Shown piece after piece: positions 1 to 8,137 of a stretch of 38,071 bases of DNA (the stretch's first letter is position 1; each line of letters begins with the position of its first letter). The notes under the pieces are model-generated. The model worked only from the letters and a program-made list of their open reading frames with translations, ran no database searches and was not told where the DNA came from. The position numbers and the translations under genes are program-made. The stretch covers positions 1-38,071 of the forward strand of contig DKPV01000023.1 of the NCBI GenBank assembly GCA_002471375.1, in the 5' to 3' direction. The stretch is from Flavobacteriales bacterium UBA7325. GTDB lineage: Bacteria > Bacteroidota > Bacteroidia > Flavobacteriales_D > Crocinitomicaceae.

Positions 1-45
1 AGTACGGAGAGTATGGATGCCGATAGTGATGTTTAGGCATACGAT

Positions 46-747
46 ATGAGCTCAGACACTTGGAGTACCAAATCAAATTTCCCATATGACTCATTATGGA
101 GAGCATCTGCTGGATTTTGCAATCAAAATGGAGATTTAGTATTTGGGAGAAGTCCGTCAAACGAAGATCATAATGAATTCTTTAAGTATCACCCGTCTGA
201 TAATAGTTGGGATCAACTATATACTTTTCCAGGCCCAGGTCGTGTTAACTCATCGCTTTCCGCTTTAATGGGTATACTGATCGTCACATGCGGTCTAGAT
301 TCAATTGGAGATTCAAAAAATGACATATGGCAATACGATACACTAACTGGAATATGGCATCAACTTTCTTCCATACCAGCCATTGAGAGAAGAGGCGGAA
401 TCGCTTTTACCACGGCAACATCATTATATTATACTACAGCAATTGATTCAAACGATCAAAGACTAATTGAGACTTGGAAATGTGAATCACCTGCAATGCT
501 AGTAGAAGAATCGGATTTTTCAACCTCAATTCACCCAAATCCAATACAAGACCAGCTAACAATTTCTTCTTATCGCTTACAACTCAAATCTAATTGCAGA
601 ATATATGATATGAACGGAATTGAAATAGTAAATGAAACGATTGAAGGATCTAAAACTATAGACTTCAGCGATTACTCATCTGTAGTGTGCGTTCTGATTA
701 TCTCATCAAGCAAAAGGGTGTTCAGAAAAAAGCTAATGAAAATTTAG
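46..747 (+). CDS. Kelch-repeat protein with T9SS sorting domain, C-terminal part (possibly a pseudogene)
   Basis: The readable part has kelch-type beta-propeller blades, seen as repeated YDxxTxxW patterns (for example NDIWQYDTLTGIW near residues 92-104). It ends in a T9SS type A sorting domain that starts at HPNP near residue 164 and finishes KKLMKI. There is no signal peptide, so this is not a natural N-terminus. Reading the same frame upstream gives SDV-stop-AYDMSSDTW: a TAG at 34-36 sits where kelch blades normally have tryptophan, so a TGG to TAG change is likely. The gene probably begins left of the window and is interrupted here. Its stop codon overlaps the stop of the convergent ilvE. 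The intact protein would be a surface or secreted T9SS cargo; its ligand is unknown. Kelch plus T9SS identity is firm; functional status is uncertain. Confidence 0.7.
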   Translation: MSSDTWSTKSNFPYDSLWRASAGFCNQNGDLVFGRSPSNEDHNEFFKYHPSDNSWDQLYTFPGPGRVNSSLSALMGILIVTCGLDSIGDSKNDIWQYDTLTGIWHQLSSIPAIERRGGIAFTTATSLYYTTAIDSNDQRLIETWKCESPAMLVEESDFSTSIHPNPIQDQLTISSYRLQLKSNCRIYDMNGIEIVNETIEGSKTIDFSDYSSVVCVLIISSSKRVFRKKLMKI

Positions 748-1814
748 AATCGGATAACCCAATTCATTTCATCCTCAATTTTTCCAGACTTAAGATCGAC
801 TAAATACTTTTTAATTCGATTGGAAATCCCACGAGACTCAACTGGTGCAAGAACAAACATCTCATCACGAAAGCCGATTTTTCCTACTTGAGCAATAGTT
901 GCTGCAGTTCCAGCACCGAATGCATCCGTCACACGTCCTTCACGAAGTGCCTTTACAATTTCTTGTACCTCTACCTTACGCTCTTCTACTTTAACACCCC
1001 AGTGTTCTGCAATTTCAACAGCAGATCTCTTTGTCACACCGCGTAAAATGGTATCCATGTCTTCGGCTGGAGTAACTAAGACTCCGTCAATTTCGAACAA
1101 GATGTTCATTGTTCCCGACTCTTCAATATACTTGTGCTCTGCCGCATCAGTCCAGATCAGTTGATGAAATCCTTCCTCTTGTGCTTTCTTAGCTGGGTAT
1201 AATGAAGCTGCATAGTTTCCTGCAGTTTTCGCACGTCCCACTCCACCTTGAGCTGCTCTTGTATAGAACTCCTCTATTTTTACACTTACTGGTTGCGAGT
1301 AATACGCGCCAACTGGACAAGTGAAGATGATAAATTTATAGTTATCCGATGGCTTTATTCCTATGAAGTCATCCGTTGCAAACATGTAAGGTCTAACATA
1401 CAATGAGTACCCCTCTTTGGAAGGGATCCAATCGCGATCAATATCAACAGTTCGCTTTACGAGCTCTACAAACAAGTCTTCCGGAATTTCTGGCATACAC
1501 ATTCGTTCACAAGACTCAGCAAATCGATGTGCATTCATCTCAGGACGAAACAAAAGCACTTCACCATTTTCGTCCTTGTTAGCCTTCATCCCTTCGAAAA
1601 CCGACTGTCCATAATGAATTGCAGATGTAGCAGGATGTAAATCTAACGAACCAAACGGCATAATCTCAGGCTGTTGCCATTCACCATCGCTGTAATCCAT
1701 AACAAGCATATGATCAGAGAAAACTTTCCCAAAAGGAAGGTTATCCCAGTCTATTTGTTTAACTCTGGATTCTTTAACTTTGTCGATGTTTATTATGATT
1801 TCGTCGTTTATCAT
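744..1814 (-). CDS. ilvE: Branched-chain amino acid aminotransferase
   Basis: This PLP-dependent fold-type IV enzyme transfers the amino group between glutamate and the keto acids of leucine, isoleucine and valine. At 356 residues it matches the longer eukaryotic/Bacteroidetes-type BCAT family. The PLP-binding lysine is K196 in AKTAGNYAAS, and the family motif EESGTMN lies at 231-237. HYGQSVFEGMKA near residues 67-78 is the substrate-side loop typical of this family. The ATG at 1814 is preceded by a strong Bacteroidetes promoter (TTTG, 19 bases, TATCTTTG) that leaves a leader of only about 11 bases. The gene stands alone, divergent from recQ. No other ilv or leu gene is in the window. Confidence 0.95.
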   Translation of the reverse strand: MINDEIIINIDKVKESRVKQIDWDNLPFGKVFSDHMLVMDYSDGEWQQPEIMPFGSLDLHPATSAIHYGQSVFEGMKANKDENGEVLLFRPEMNAHRFAESCERMCMPEIPEDLFVELVKRTVDIDRDWIPSKEGYSLYVRPYMFATDDFIGIKPSDNYKFIIFTCPVGAYYSQPVSVKIEEFYTRAAQGGVGRAKTAGNYAASLYPAKKAQEEGFHQLIWTDAAEHKYIEESGTMNILFEIDGVLVTPAEDMDTILRGVTKRSAVEIAEHWGVKVEERKVEVQEIVKALREGRVTDAFGAGTAATIAQVGKIGFRDEMFVLAPVESRGISNRIKKYLVDLKSGKIEDEMNWVIRF

Positions 1815-1831
1815 AGGATTATTTCTGAGCG

Positions 1832-1862
1832 CAAAGATACACAGAATCTCTTAGCATTCAAA
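1832..1862 (-). promoter_or_regulatory. Promoter of ilvE
   Basis: On the minus strand TTTG (complement of 1859-1862), a 19-base spacer and TATCTTTG (complement of 1832-1839) match the Bacteroidetes -33/-7 consensus exactly. Predicted transcription start is near 1825, about 11 bases before the ATG. Confidence 0.7.
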
Positions 1863-1876
1863 GGAACTAAGCCACA

Positions 1877-1904
1877 TTGAACCGTAATAATTTGTTTAGA
1901 TTTG
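1877..1904 (+). promoter_or_regulatory. Promoter of recQ
   Basis: TTG at 1877-1879, a 17-base spacer and TAGATTTG at 1897-1904 match the Bacteroidetes TTG/TAnnTTTG consensus. The predicted start near 1911 leaves a leader of about 13 bases before the ATG at 1924. It is arranged back to back with the ilvE promoter. Confidence 0.6.
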
Positions 1905-1923
1905 AAAATTGAATCCGTTGTAA

Positions 1924-3801
1924 ATGCAAAAAAGTCGTGAAATACTGTCAAAATACTGGGGACATGAGTTCTTCAGGCCTCTTCAAGAAGAGATAGTTGA
2001 CAGTGTAATTTATGGCCATGACACGCTAGCAATACTTCCCACAGGAGGTGGTAAATCAATTTGCTTTCAAGTACCCGGGATGGGACTTGATGGAATCACT
2101 TTAGTTGTATCACCATTGATTGCTCTTATGCAAGATCAGGTGGACCAATTGATAAAACTTGGAATAAAGGCTCAACTACTCACTAGTGGCTTGAGCTATA
2201 AAGAAATTGACATCGCACTCGATAATTGTAGATTTGGTGGTGTTAAATTTCTGTATACAAGCCCGGAAAGACTAAAGAACACCTTATTTCTAGAGAGATT
2301 TAAAGAGATGAGCGTGAGTTTAATCGTTGTAGATGAAGCACATTGCATATCTCAATGGGGGCATGATTTTCGTCCAGCATATCGTGAGATTGCAAAGCTT
2401 AGAGAAATACATCCTGATGCTCCTGTGGCAGCCTATACTGCCTCTGCCAGAAAAATTGTGCAGAAAGATATTTGTGATCAATTAGAATTGCGCTCCCCAA
2501 AACTGTTCTCTGGCAGCCTTGAAAGATTGAACATCAGTTATCAAGTTCGCGCGAGCAACAATAAGCTGAAATCAATTATTGAATATTCAAAAGCTCATAT
2601 TCAGGAAACCAGCATAATTTATTGCCAAACTCGAAGAAGCGTTAAGGAAGTTGTGAAGCAACTGCGTTCATTTAACTTAAGTGCAGGATTTTATCATGGA
2701 GGATTGAGTTCAGAGGATCGGTCCTACATGCTAGATTCATGGATGAATGGATCCTTAAAAATCATGGTAGCAACCAACGCGTTTGGCATGGGGATTGACA
2801 AAAGTGATGTTCGCTCGGTTCTTCATTATGAAATCCCTGCAAATCTGGAAGCATATTATCAAGAAGCTGGCAGAGCGGGACGCGACGGATTAGCGGCTAC
2901 CGCCATTGCTTTTTGGGAAGAAAAGGATCTTGAACAACTACAGTTGAATCTTCATTCAAAATATCCTTCTCGAGACAAAATAAAATTGATCTATAACGCA
3001 GTTTGCAACTTCATGAATGTGGCAATTGGTTCAGGAGAACATGAATCTTACACCTTCGACATCAGTAAATTCACTAAGAATTTTGGCTTTAGTGCTTCAG
3101 AAACTTTCTATGCCTTAAAGATTCTACAGTCCAACGACGATCTTGCATTTTCAGAAGGGAACTTCCATCCAACACGTATCAAAATTGCAATTGGAAATTC
3201 CGCACTTTATAAATTCCAAGTTGGAAACGAAAGCGTTACATCATTAATCACTCTGCTGACAAGGAGTTATCCAGGAATCTTCGAACGATTCATTAGAATC
3301 CATGAAAATGAACTATCAAAAAGATTATCGATCTCTGTTACAGAACTTGAAAAGCAATTTCAATTTCTTGAGCAATATGGTGTAATTGATATAACTTACC
3401 GCAGTTCACTGCCAACCATCACACTACTGCACGAGCGCCTACCTGAATCACATTTAAAAATACCCACGGAGATATTTGAAAAGAAGCGGAACCTAGAGAT
3501 TGAAAAGCTTAATGCATTAACAATGTACATCCGGACGAATCAGTGTAGATCGCTTACAATTAGCAAATACTTCGATCAAACAGGAACCAGATGTGGGAAC
3601 TGCGATAACTGCAGAGAAGAAAACGAAGGTCCGTATTCTTTCGAAGAATTGCAGGAAGTAATTAAGTCGTTTCTACCAGCAAATTTAGAATCTATCGTAA
3701 ATCGATCGAATTCGAATCAAGAAAGCATCAAAAAGGCTCTTCGTTATTTAATTCTGGAAGAGATCATAGTCTTCAAGGATGATAGCTATCATATCCGCTA
3801 A
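1924..3801 (+). CDS. recQ: RecQ-family ATP-dependent DNA helicase
   Basis: This is a 3'-5' superfamily 2 helicase for DNA repair and recombination. The N-terminal RecQ signature FRPLQEEIV is at 17-25, Walker A PTGGGKS at 39-45, and the DEAH box at 137-140 followed by CISQWGHDFRP. The later motifs HYEIPANLEAYYQEAGRAGRDG close the helicase core near residue 340. The zinc-binding cysteines C541, C557, C560 and C563 are present. About 190 residues lie between the helicase core and the zinc site, and nothing resembling an HRDC domain follows. Bacteroidetes often carry such a roughly 630-residue RecQ paralogue beside a canonical longer one. The gene converges with the XRE-S24 gene, with a 4-base overlap of the stops. 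Confidence 0.93.
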   Translation: MQKSREILSKYWGHEFFRPLQEEIVDSVIYGHDTLAILPTGGGKSICFQVPGMGLDGITLVVSPLIALMQDQVDQLIKLGIKAQLLTSGLSYKEIDIALDNCRFGGVKFLYTSPERLKNTLFLERFKEMSVSLIVVDEAHCISQWGHDFRPAYREIAKLREIHPDAPVAAYTASARKIVQKDICDQLELRSPKLFSGSLERLNISYQVRASNNKLKSIIEYSKAHIQETSIIYCQTRRSVKEVVKQLRSFNLSAGFYHGGLSSEDRSYMLDSWMNGSLKIMVATNAFGMGIDKSDVRSVLHYEIPANLEAYYQEAGRAGRDGLAATAIAFWEEKDLEQLQLNLHSKYPSRDKIKLIYNAVCNFMNVAIGSGEHESYTFDISKFTKNFGFSASETFYALKILQSNDDLAFSEGNFHPTRIKIAIGNSALYKFQVGNESVTSLITLLTRSYPGIFERFIRIHENELSKRLSISVTELEKQFQFLEQYGVIDITYRSSLPTITLLHERLPESHLKIPTEIFEKKRNLEIEKLNALTMYIRTNQCRSLTISKYFDQTGTRCGNCDNCREENEGPYSFEELQEVIKSFLPANLESIVNRSNSNQESIKKALRYLILEEIIVFKDDSYHIR

Positions 3802-4598
3802 TTCTTCAACATCGTTTTGAGGTCGTGCACCTCCTTTTGTAGGGTTTGCAAAGACTTTGATAAATCATTATCATCAAGTCTAACTTCCGGTAATTCTGGA
3901 GAGATATAATTTACAAATTTCCAAACCTCAAGGATATCGTTCGCATGAACTGTATATGGCTCGTAAAATGTATTTGTTGAACACAACTGAAGAGCTTGCT
4001 CAGATTTAAGAAGGTTATGAACCACTTTAAATACAATTCCATCATCTTTAGTGATCACAATACACGGTGTACCGCTGCGTATCGACATCCAATTCTGAAT
4101 AAACTCTGCCACGACGAAAGAGCCTTCAACTACAGGAGGCATGGAGTCACCTTTTATTGGAAAAGACCGATACTTTCTATCTTTGGAAAGAAAAGGCAAA
4201 TGAAATGTTGGAAGAACTTTGATGTAGTCAGGATCGGCATATCCAGCGGCATATCCAGCACTTGCCTTGAGTGGTATCATCTCAATCAATTCATCTTCAG
4301 ATGAATCAACAACCGAGGTAAGAACGCGTAACTTCTGTCCTTTTATATCGGCATGAACCCCTTTATCCACCTTCTCCCATTCCGTCTCGTTGAGCTGGGC
4401 ATAATCTTTCCGCACTAAATCGTCAATTGAGACTTTGTAATAATCACTAAATAGGATCAAGCTTTCCAAGTTGGGCTGAGCAACGCTATTCTCATAACCT
4501 GAATAAGAACTTCTCGTAAGTCCAAGATCATTTGCAACTTCCTCTTGTGACTTCGAAAGACGCTTTCGCAATAATTTTAAATTCTGTGCAATACCCAT
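3798..4598 (-). CDS. XRE-family repressor with S24 (LexA/CI-like) peptidase domain
   Basis: Residues 1-65 form an XRE-type helix-turn-helix domain (KSQEEVANDLGLTRSSYSGYE). From about residue 105 there is an S24 LexA-like domain, with GDSMPPV giving nucleophile S152 and general base K191 in VFKVV. The hinge AGYAAGY contains two Ala-Gly bonds, A114-G115 and A118-G119. These lie 38 and 34 residues before S152, in the range of lambda CI and LexA. A short C-terminal coiled coil (about 240-264) may help dimerisation. By family it is a transcription repressor that may inactivate itself by RecA-assisted cleavage; whether it is cleaved cannot be told from sequence. A perfect inverted repeat overlaps its own promoter, suggesting autorepression. 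It converges with recQ. Confidence 0.88.
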   Translation of the reverse strand: MGIAQNLKLLRKRLSKSQEEVANDLGLTRSSYSGYENSVAQPNLESLILFSDYYKVSIDDLVRKDYAQLNETEWEKVDKGVHADIKGQKLRVLTSVVDSSEDELIEMIPLKASAGYAAGYADPDYIKVLPTFHLPFLSKDRKYRSFPIKGDSMPPVVEGSFVVAEFIQNWMSIRSGTPCIVITKDDGIVFKVVHNLLKSEQALQLCSTNTFYEPYTVHANDILEVWKFVNYISPELPEVRLDDNDLSKSLQTLQKEVHDLKTMLKN

Positions 4599-4614
4599 TG
4601 ACTATATTTTAACC

Positions 4615-4637
4615 GATTATTTGTCGGAAAAATAATC
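4615..4637 (-). promoter_or_regulatory. Inverted-repeat operator upstream of the XRE-S24 gene
   Basis: A perfect palindrome GATTATTT-N7-AAATAATC lies 17 bases upstream of the ATG at 4598. It covers the likely -7 element (complement of 4627-4634), as expected for an autorepressor operator. That this gene's own product binds it is inferred from position. Confidence 0.6.
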
Positions 4638-4658
4638 ATTTCTTAATATATAACCAAA
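4627..4658 (-). promoter_or_regulatory. Promoter of the XRE-S24 gene
   Basis: On the minus strand TTTG (complement of 4655-4658), a 20-base spacer and TATTTTTC (complement of 4627-4634) match the Bacteroidetes consensus with one mismatch. The -7 element lies inside the palindrome at 4615-4637. Confidence 0.5.
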
Positions 4659-4671
4659 TTATGATGAATTT

Positions 4672-5538
4672 TTAATCGCGCACTTCAACTGGTTCACCCA
4701 AAAGCCTGCTCTTAACATTGATAAACTTAGCACCCAAAAAGATAATCTGAGATGAATAATAAACCCATACCAGAATTACTAGCATAGTCCCAGCTACACC
4801 TCCGCTAGCCCCAAAGAAGTAATTTAGAAGGTAAAACTTAATAATCAACTGCCCGATATAGAGAAAAAGACTGGTCAACAGAGCACCTTCAATCGCTCTC
4901 CTCCATTTAACCTTACCATCGTGTAAATACTTAAAAATGAAGCTAAAGATTATTACATTAGCCAAAATTGGAACACCATGTCTGGCTAATCCGGAAAACA
5001 TCCAATTTAACATCGCATAGTTTTCAAACCAATCATTTCCAAAAGACAAGAAAATCATCTCTACAAAGTAAAATACGATAATTACAAGGGCAACTCCTGT
5101 GATAAAAAGCATCGAAATTAATCTAAACACTAGACCCCTAACAATTTTCTTTTTAGGCGTTCCACCTCTTCTTTCAAGGTCATAGAACTCATTGAGGCTT
5201 CTTCTGATTGAATTAATAATAGCAGTTGTGGATAACAGTAGGGCAAACGCTCCCAAAACCTGAAGAACAGGACTCCCATGGGACAAATCTAACTCATCTA
5301 GAAAACCCAAAATTCCTGAGATATCCTGAACCCCTATTTGCTCACTTAATAAATTTCCAATGATCTCTACCATTGTGTCGTGACCAACGAAGCTTCCAAA
5401 AAAAGTGATTCCTAAATACAACAGTGGAACCAAGGCAAGTAAGGAGTAATACGCGAGCGCAGCGCCATGCATAAAGGAGCTTTCCTGAAAAAACTCTTTA
5501 AATACTGATTTTACTAACTGTCTCCTACTAAAACTCAT
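4672..5538 (-). CDS. YihY/BrkB family inner-membrane protein
   Basis: This 288-residue polytopic membrane protein belongs to the YihY/virulence factor BrkB family (former 'ribonuclease BN'). SSFMHGAALAYYSLLALVPLL at 20-40 is the conserved N-terminal family signature. About six membrane segments follow, including those near residues 85-105, 140-165, 187-202, 215-235 and 248-270. The C-terminal SSQIIFLGAKF motif is also typical. No molecular function is firmly established for the family. The start overlaps the end of the ABC ATPase gene by 4 bases (ATGA), so the two are translationally coupled. This raises the possibility that they work together. Confidence 0.88.
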   Translation of the reverse strand: MSFSRRQLVKSVFKEFFQESSFMHGAALAYYSLLALVPLLYLGITFFGSFVGHDTMVEIIGNLLSEQIGVQDISGILGFLDELDLSHGSPVLQVLGAFALLLSTTAIINSIRRSLNEFYDLERRGGTPKKKIVRGLVFRLISMLFITGVALVIIVFYFVEMIFLSFGNDWFENYAMLNWMFSGLARHGVPILANVIIFSFIFKYLHDGKVKWRRAIEGALLTSLFLYIGQLIIKFYLLNYFFGASGGVAGTMLVILVWVYYSSQIIFLGAKFINVKSRLLGEPVEVRD

Positions 5539-6461
5539 CGCTTAGTAATATTAAAAGAAATTACTGAGTCAAGGTCAGATAAAGATGTCAAAATTAGCGT
5601 TTCATCATTCGCTGTTTTAAAGTAATTCAGCGTAAACATCCCAGAGTTAATCGCACGCACAAATTCTACATTTACGGTTAAACCCTCACCATCCAAGTTA
5701 TATTCATTGGGTCTAAACAAATACTCTACACCATCAATGCTTACTTGGTTAATAATACCAAGAAGTTCTCCCTGAACTCTGTCATCAGGAGAATAGTAAA
5801 CATTTAGCGGTAAATCATCTCTAACTATACCTTTCGATTGGAGATGAATCAAACGGCCTGCAAAGCCCAGCATCTCAGCTCCATCATGTGACACGAGAAC
5901 GATCGTTGTGTTGCGTATCTCATTGAGCTGAAGCAGGTAATTAATGATCTTAAACCGAAGACGCTGATCCACATGCACAAAAGGCTCGTCGAGAAGTAAG
6001 CACTTTGGTTCGCAAATAAGAGCTCTAGCGAGCGCCAACCTCTGTTGTTCCCCTCCTGAAAGATTAATTGCCTTTCTATTTCTAATATCATTAAGCTCGA
6101 CAAGCTCCAAGACTTCGCCGATCAACTCTTCTCTATCTTCGCTACTAAGATGAAGGACCTTACCCTGAACGTTTTCAAATACAGTCTGGTAAACATCTAA
6201 TTCGAAATCTTGATTCACCAATTGAATTTCCTCATGGCCTGGAACCAATTTTATTGAGGGACCTTCAATCGCTTTGCCCTCAAGTAGAACTGTACCGGAG
6301 GATGCGTCTAGAAGTCCTGCTATTATTTTCAGAATAGAAGTCTTTCCCATACCACTGTCCCCAATAATTCCGAGCACCTCACCCGGTCCAATATTGAAAG
6401 ACAGATTCGATAGAATATCGACTTCACCATAAGAAAGTGATATATTTCTTAACGAAATCAT
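5535..6461 (-). CDS. ABC transporter ATP-binding protein
   Basis: A complete ABC ATPase domain occupies residues 1-230: Walker A GDSGMGKT at 34-41, Q-loop Q84, signature LSGGEQQR at 134-141, Walker B CLLLDEP at 154-160, D-loop near 163 and the switch histidine in SHDG near 192. The last 90 residues form a mostly beta tail resembling the TOBE-like regulatory domains of importer ATPases such as MalK or PotA. No classical permease or binding protein is adjacent. The only membrane protein in the operon is the YihY homologue downstream, coupled by an ATGA overlap. The upstream small gene ends directly before this ATG. The substrate is unknown, and a permease may be encoded elsewhere. Confidence 0.9.
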   Translation of the reverse strand: MISLRNISLSYGEVDILSNLSFNIGPGEVLGIIGDSGMGKTSILKIIAGLLDASSGTVLLEGKAIEGPSIKLVPGHEEIQLVNQDFELDVYQTVFENVQGKVLHLSSEDREELIGEVLELVELNDIRNRKAINLSGGEQQRLALARALICEPKCLLLDEPFVHVDQRLRFKIINYLLQLNEIRNTTIVLVSHDGAEMLGFAGRLIHLQSKGIVRDDLPLNVYYSPDDRVQGELLGIINQVSIDGVEYLFRPNEYNLDGEGLTVNVEFVRAINSGMFTLNYFKTANDETLILTSLSDLDSVISFNITKR

Positions 6462-6878
6462 CTAGATTGCTAATTCCTGAGGAAAATCAGTTGTCGAAAT
6501 ATAAATCCCAGGAACAGGATTAGTCAGCGGTTCATAATCTTTTAGTGTAATATTGACAGTGATCTCATCTCCCTTATCTATAGAAACGGAATCGAAAAGA
6601 GCGTTCGAACAACCTATAAGCAGTGGGAAATCTCCCTGAAGTTCAAGAAGATGCATGTTAGGAATTTCATAAGAGAACTCCTCTCCATCTTCAAATTGAC
6701 CTCTTAAAAAGTAACTTTTATCCTCAGCCTCGATCACATCCGTCACATCTGATGTTATTTCAAGTTCATCTCGCCATTCATACTTTCGATTTATAGCAGA
6801 CTCTTCTTTTCCACTAGCCTCGGCATGCTCATTTGAATAATCATCGTTTAAAAGCAAAAAATGCAAAGTACATTTCAT
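6462..6878 (-). CDS. Hypothetical acidic protein, first gene of the ABC-YihY operon
   Basis: I do not recognise this protein of about 138 residues. It is acidic and looks soluble and mostly beta. There is no real signal peptide, although the N-terminus MKCTLHFLLLNDD is hydrophobic for a short stretch. I chose the ATG at 6878 because GGAAA lies just before it. A longer reading to 6908 adds ten residues and would crowd the divergent rlmI promoter. The stop codon abuts the ATG of the ABC ATPase gene with no gap, so it is probably co-translated with it. It could be a cytoplasmic partner of the ATPase, but nothing in the sequence proves that. Confidence 0.7.
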   Translation of the reverse strand: MKCTLHFLLLNDDYSNEHAEASGKEESAINRKYEWRDELEITSDVTDVIEAEDKSYFLRGQFEDGEEFSYEIPNMHLLELQGDFPLLIGCSNALFDSVSIDKGDEITVNITLKDYEPLTNPVPGIYISTTDFPQELAI

Positions 6879-6916
6879 AATGTTTCCTATTTCTTGCAAA
6901 AATATCAACTTTCATC

Positions 6917-6946
6917 TTGGTGGAGTTAGAACTAGGAGTATTTTTG
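6917..6946 (+). promoter_or_regulatory. Promoter of the rlmI-MATE-fmt operon
   Basis: TTG at 6917-6919, a 19-base spacer and TATTTTTG at 6939-6946 match the Bacteroidetes promoter consensus exactly. The predicted start near 6953 rules out the more upstream possible start codons of rlmI and favours TTG at 6965. Confidence 0.55.
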
Positions 6947-6964
6947 GATAAAAAATTCAGAGCA

Positions 6965-8137
6965 TTGGAAAAAGCCGTTAACATCCGTAAGAACAAGAAA
7001 CATTCACTTGAACGAAGACACCCATGGGTTTTTTCTGGAGCAATTTTCTCTGACACTTCTGAAATTAGTGATGGTGACACTGTGACGGTACTAGATCACA
7101 AGAATCATTTTTTAGCTAGAGGACACTTTCAGCATGCGACAATATCGGTACGAGTACTGAGTTTCGAGGACCACCAATTGGATCAAGTGTTTTTTGATCG
7201 AAAAATAAAAAACGCCGTTAGCCTTAGATTAAGACAAGACCTTCTAAGTCCAACCAACAATATTTTCCGTTTAATACATGGTGAGGGCGATGGACTTCCA
7301 GGGTTAATTATAGACTATTATGCGAGCGTTGCAGTCATTCAGTGCCATAGTATTGGAATGTTCAATTCAATTGATATGATTTCGAATGCATTGCAAAAAG
7401 TAGATGAATTAAATTTGATCGCTATCTATTCTAAATCCTCGGATACACTGCCAAATCGTCAAGATAATACTGATGGTTATTTGTATGGATCATGTGAGGT
7501 CCCTCATCTCGCTTTAGAGAACGGAGTAAAATTGAACATTGATTGGGTAAACGGCCAAAAGACAGGATTCTTCATTGATCAACGTGAAAACAGGATGCTA
7601 ATCGCAAAATATGCTAAGGGTAAAAACGTCTTAAATACATTTTGCTACTCAGGCGGTTTCAGTCTATTAGCACTAGCCAACGGAGCCAAACATGTTGACT
7701 CATTAGATAGCTCAAAAAAAGCGATCCAACTCACTGATGAAAATATTAAACTAAATAACTTTGAAAGTGTACACACTTCAATTGTAGCAGATACAATGGA
7801 CTACATCAAGGATTTAGAAAAAGATTACGATGTGATCATATTAGACCCACCTGCTTTTGCTAAGCATCGCGACAAGAGACACAGGGCTGTACAGGGGTAT
7901 AAGCGACTCAATGCGAATACCATTCGTCAAATAAAGCCAGGTGGAATCATTTTCACATTTTCATGTTCTCAAGTAGTTGACAAACAACTTTTCACGAACA
8001 CAATTATTGCTGCCGCCATCGAGGCAAAGCGAAACGTCCGAATTCTTGAACAGCTTCATCAACCATCAGATCATCCAATCAGTGCCTTTCATCCAGAGGG
8101 CGAATATCTAAAAGGTCTAGTAATTCAGGTTGATTAA
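6965..8137 (+). CDS. rlmI: 23S rRNA (cytosine-C5) methyltransferase RlmI
   Basis: This SAM-dependent methyltransferase belongs to the RlmI (YccW) family, which makes m5C1962 in 23S rRNA. The N-terminal PUA domain has the hallmark RRHPWVFSGAI, and the RlmI-type link HGEGDGLPGLIID follows. The Rossmann fold shows VLNTFCYSGGFSLLA (SAM motif I), LDPPAFAK (motif IV) and TFSCSQ with the catalytic-type cysteine. No ATG exists between the in-frame stop at 6878 and the PUA domain. I chose TTG at 6965: it lies just downstream of an exact promoter and puts 16 residues before RRHPW, the same as in E. coli RlmI. TTG at 6917, GTG at 6920 and TTG at 6944 (with AGGAG before it) are alternatives. The stop overlaps the MATE start (TAATG). 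Confidence 0.9.
   Translation: MEKAVNIRKNKKHSLERRHPWVFSGAIFSDTSEISDGDTVTVLDHKNHFLARGHFQHATISVRVLSFEDHQLDQVFFDRKIKNAVSLRLRQDLLSPTNNIFRLIHGEGDGLPGLIIDYYASVAVIQCHSIGMFNSIDMISNALQKVDELNLIAIYSKSSDTLPNRQDNTDGYLYGSCEVPHLALENGVKLNIDWVNGQKTGFFIDQRENRMLIAKYAKGKNVLNTFCYSGGFSLLALANGAKHVDSLDSSKKAIQLTDENIKLNNFESVHTSIVADTMDYIKDLEKDYDVIILDPPAFAKHRDKRHRAVQGYKRLNANTIRQIKPGGIIFTFSCSQVVDKQLFTNTIIAAAIEAKRNVRILEQLHQPSDHPISAFHPEGEYLKGLVIQVD

Noticed and set aside
1817..1824. GATTATTT half-site of the XRE-S24 operator near ilvE
   Set aside because: Only one arm is present. Eight-base AT-rich matches occur by chance in a sequence of this composition.
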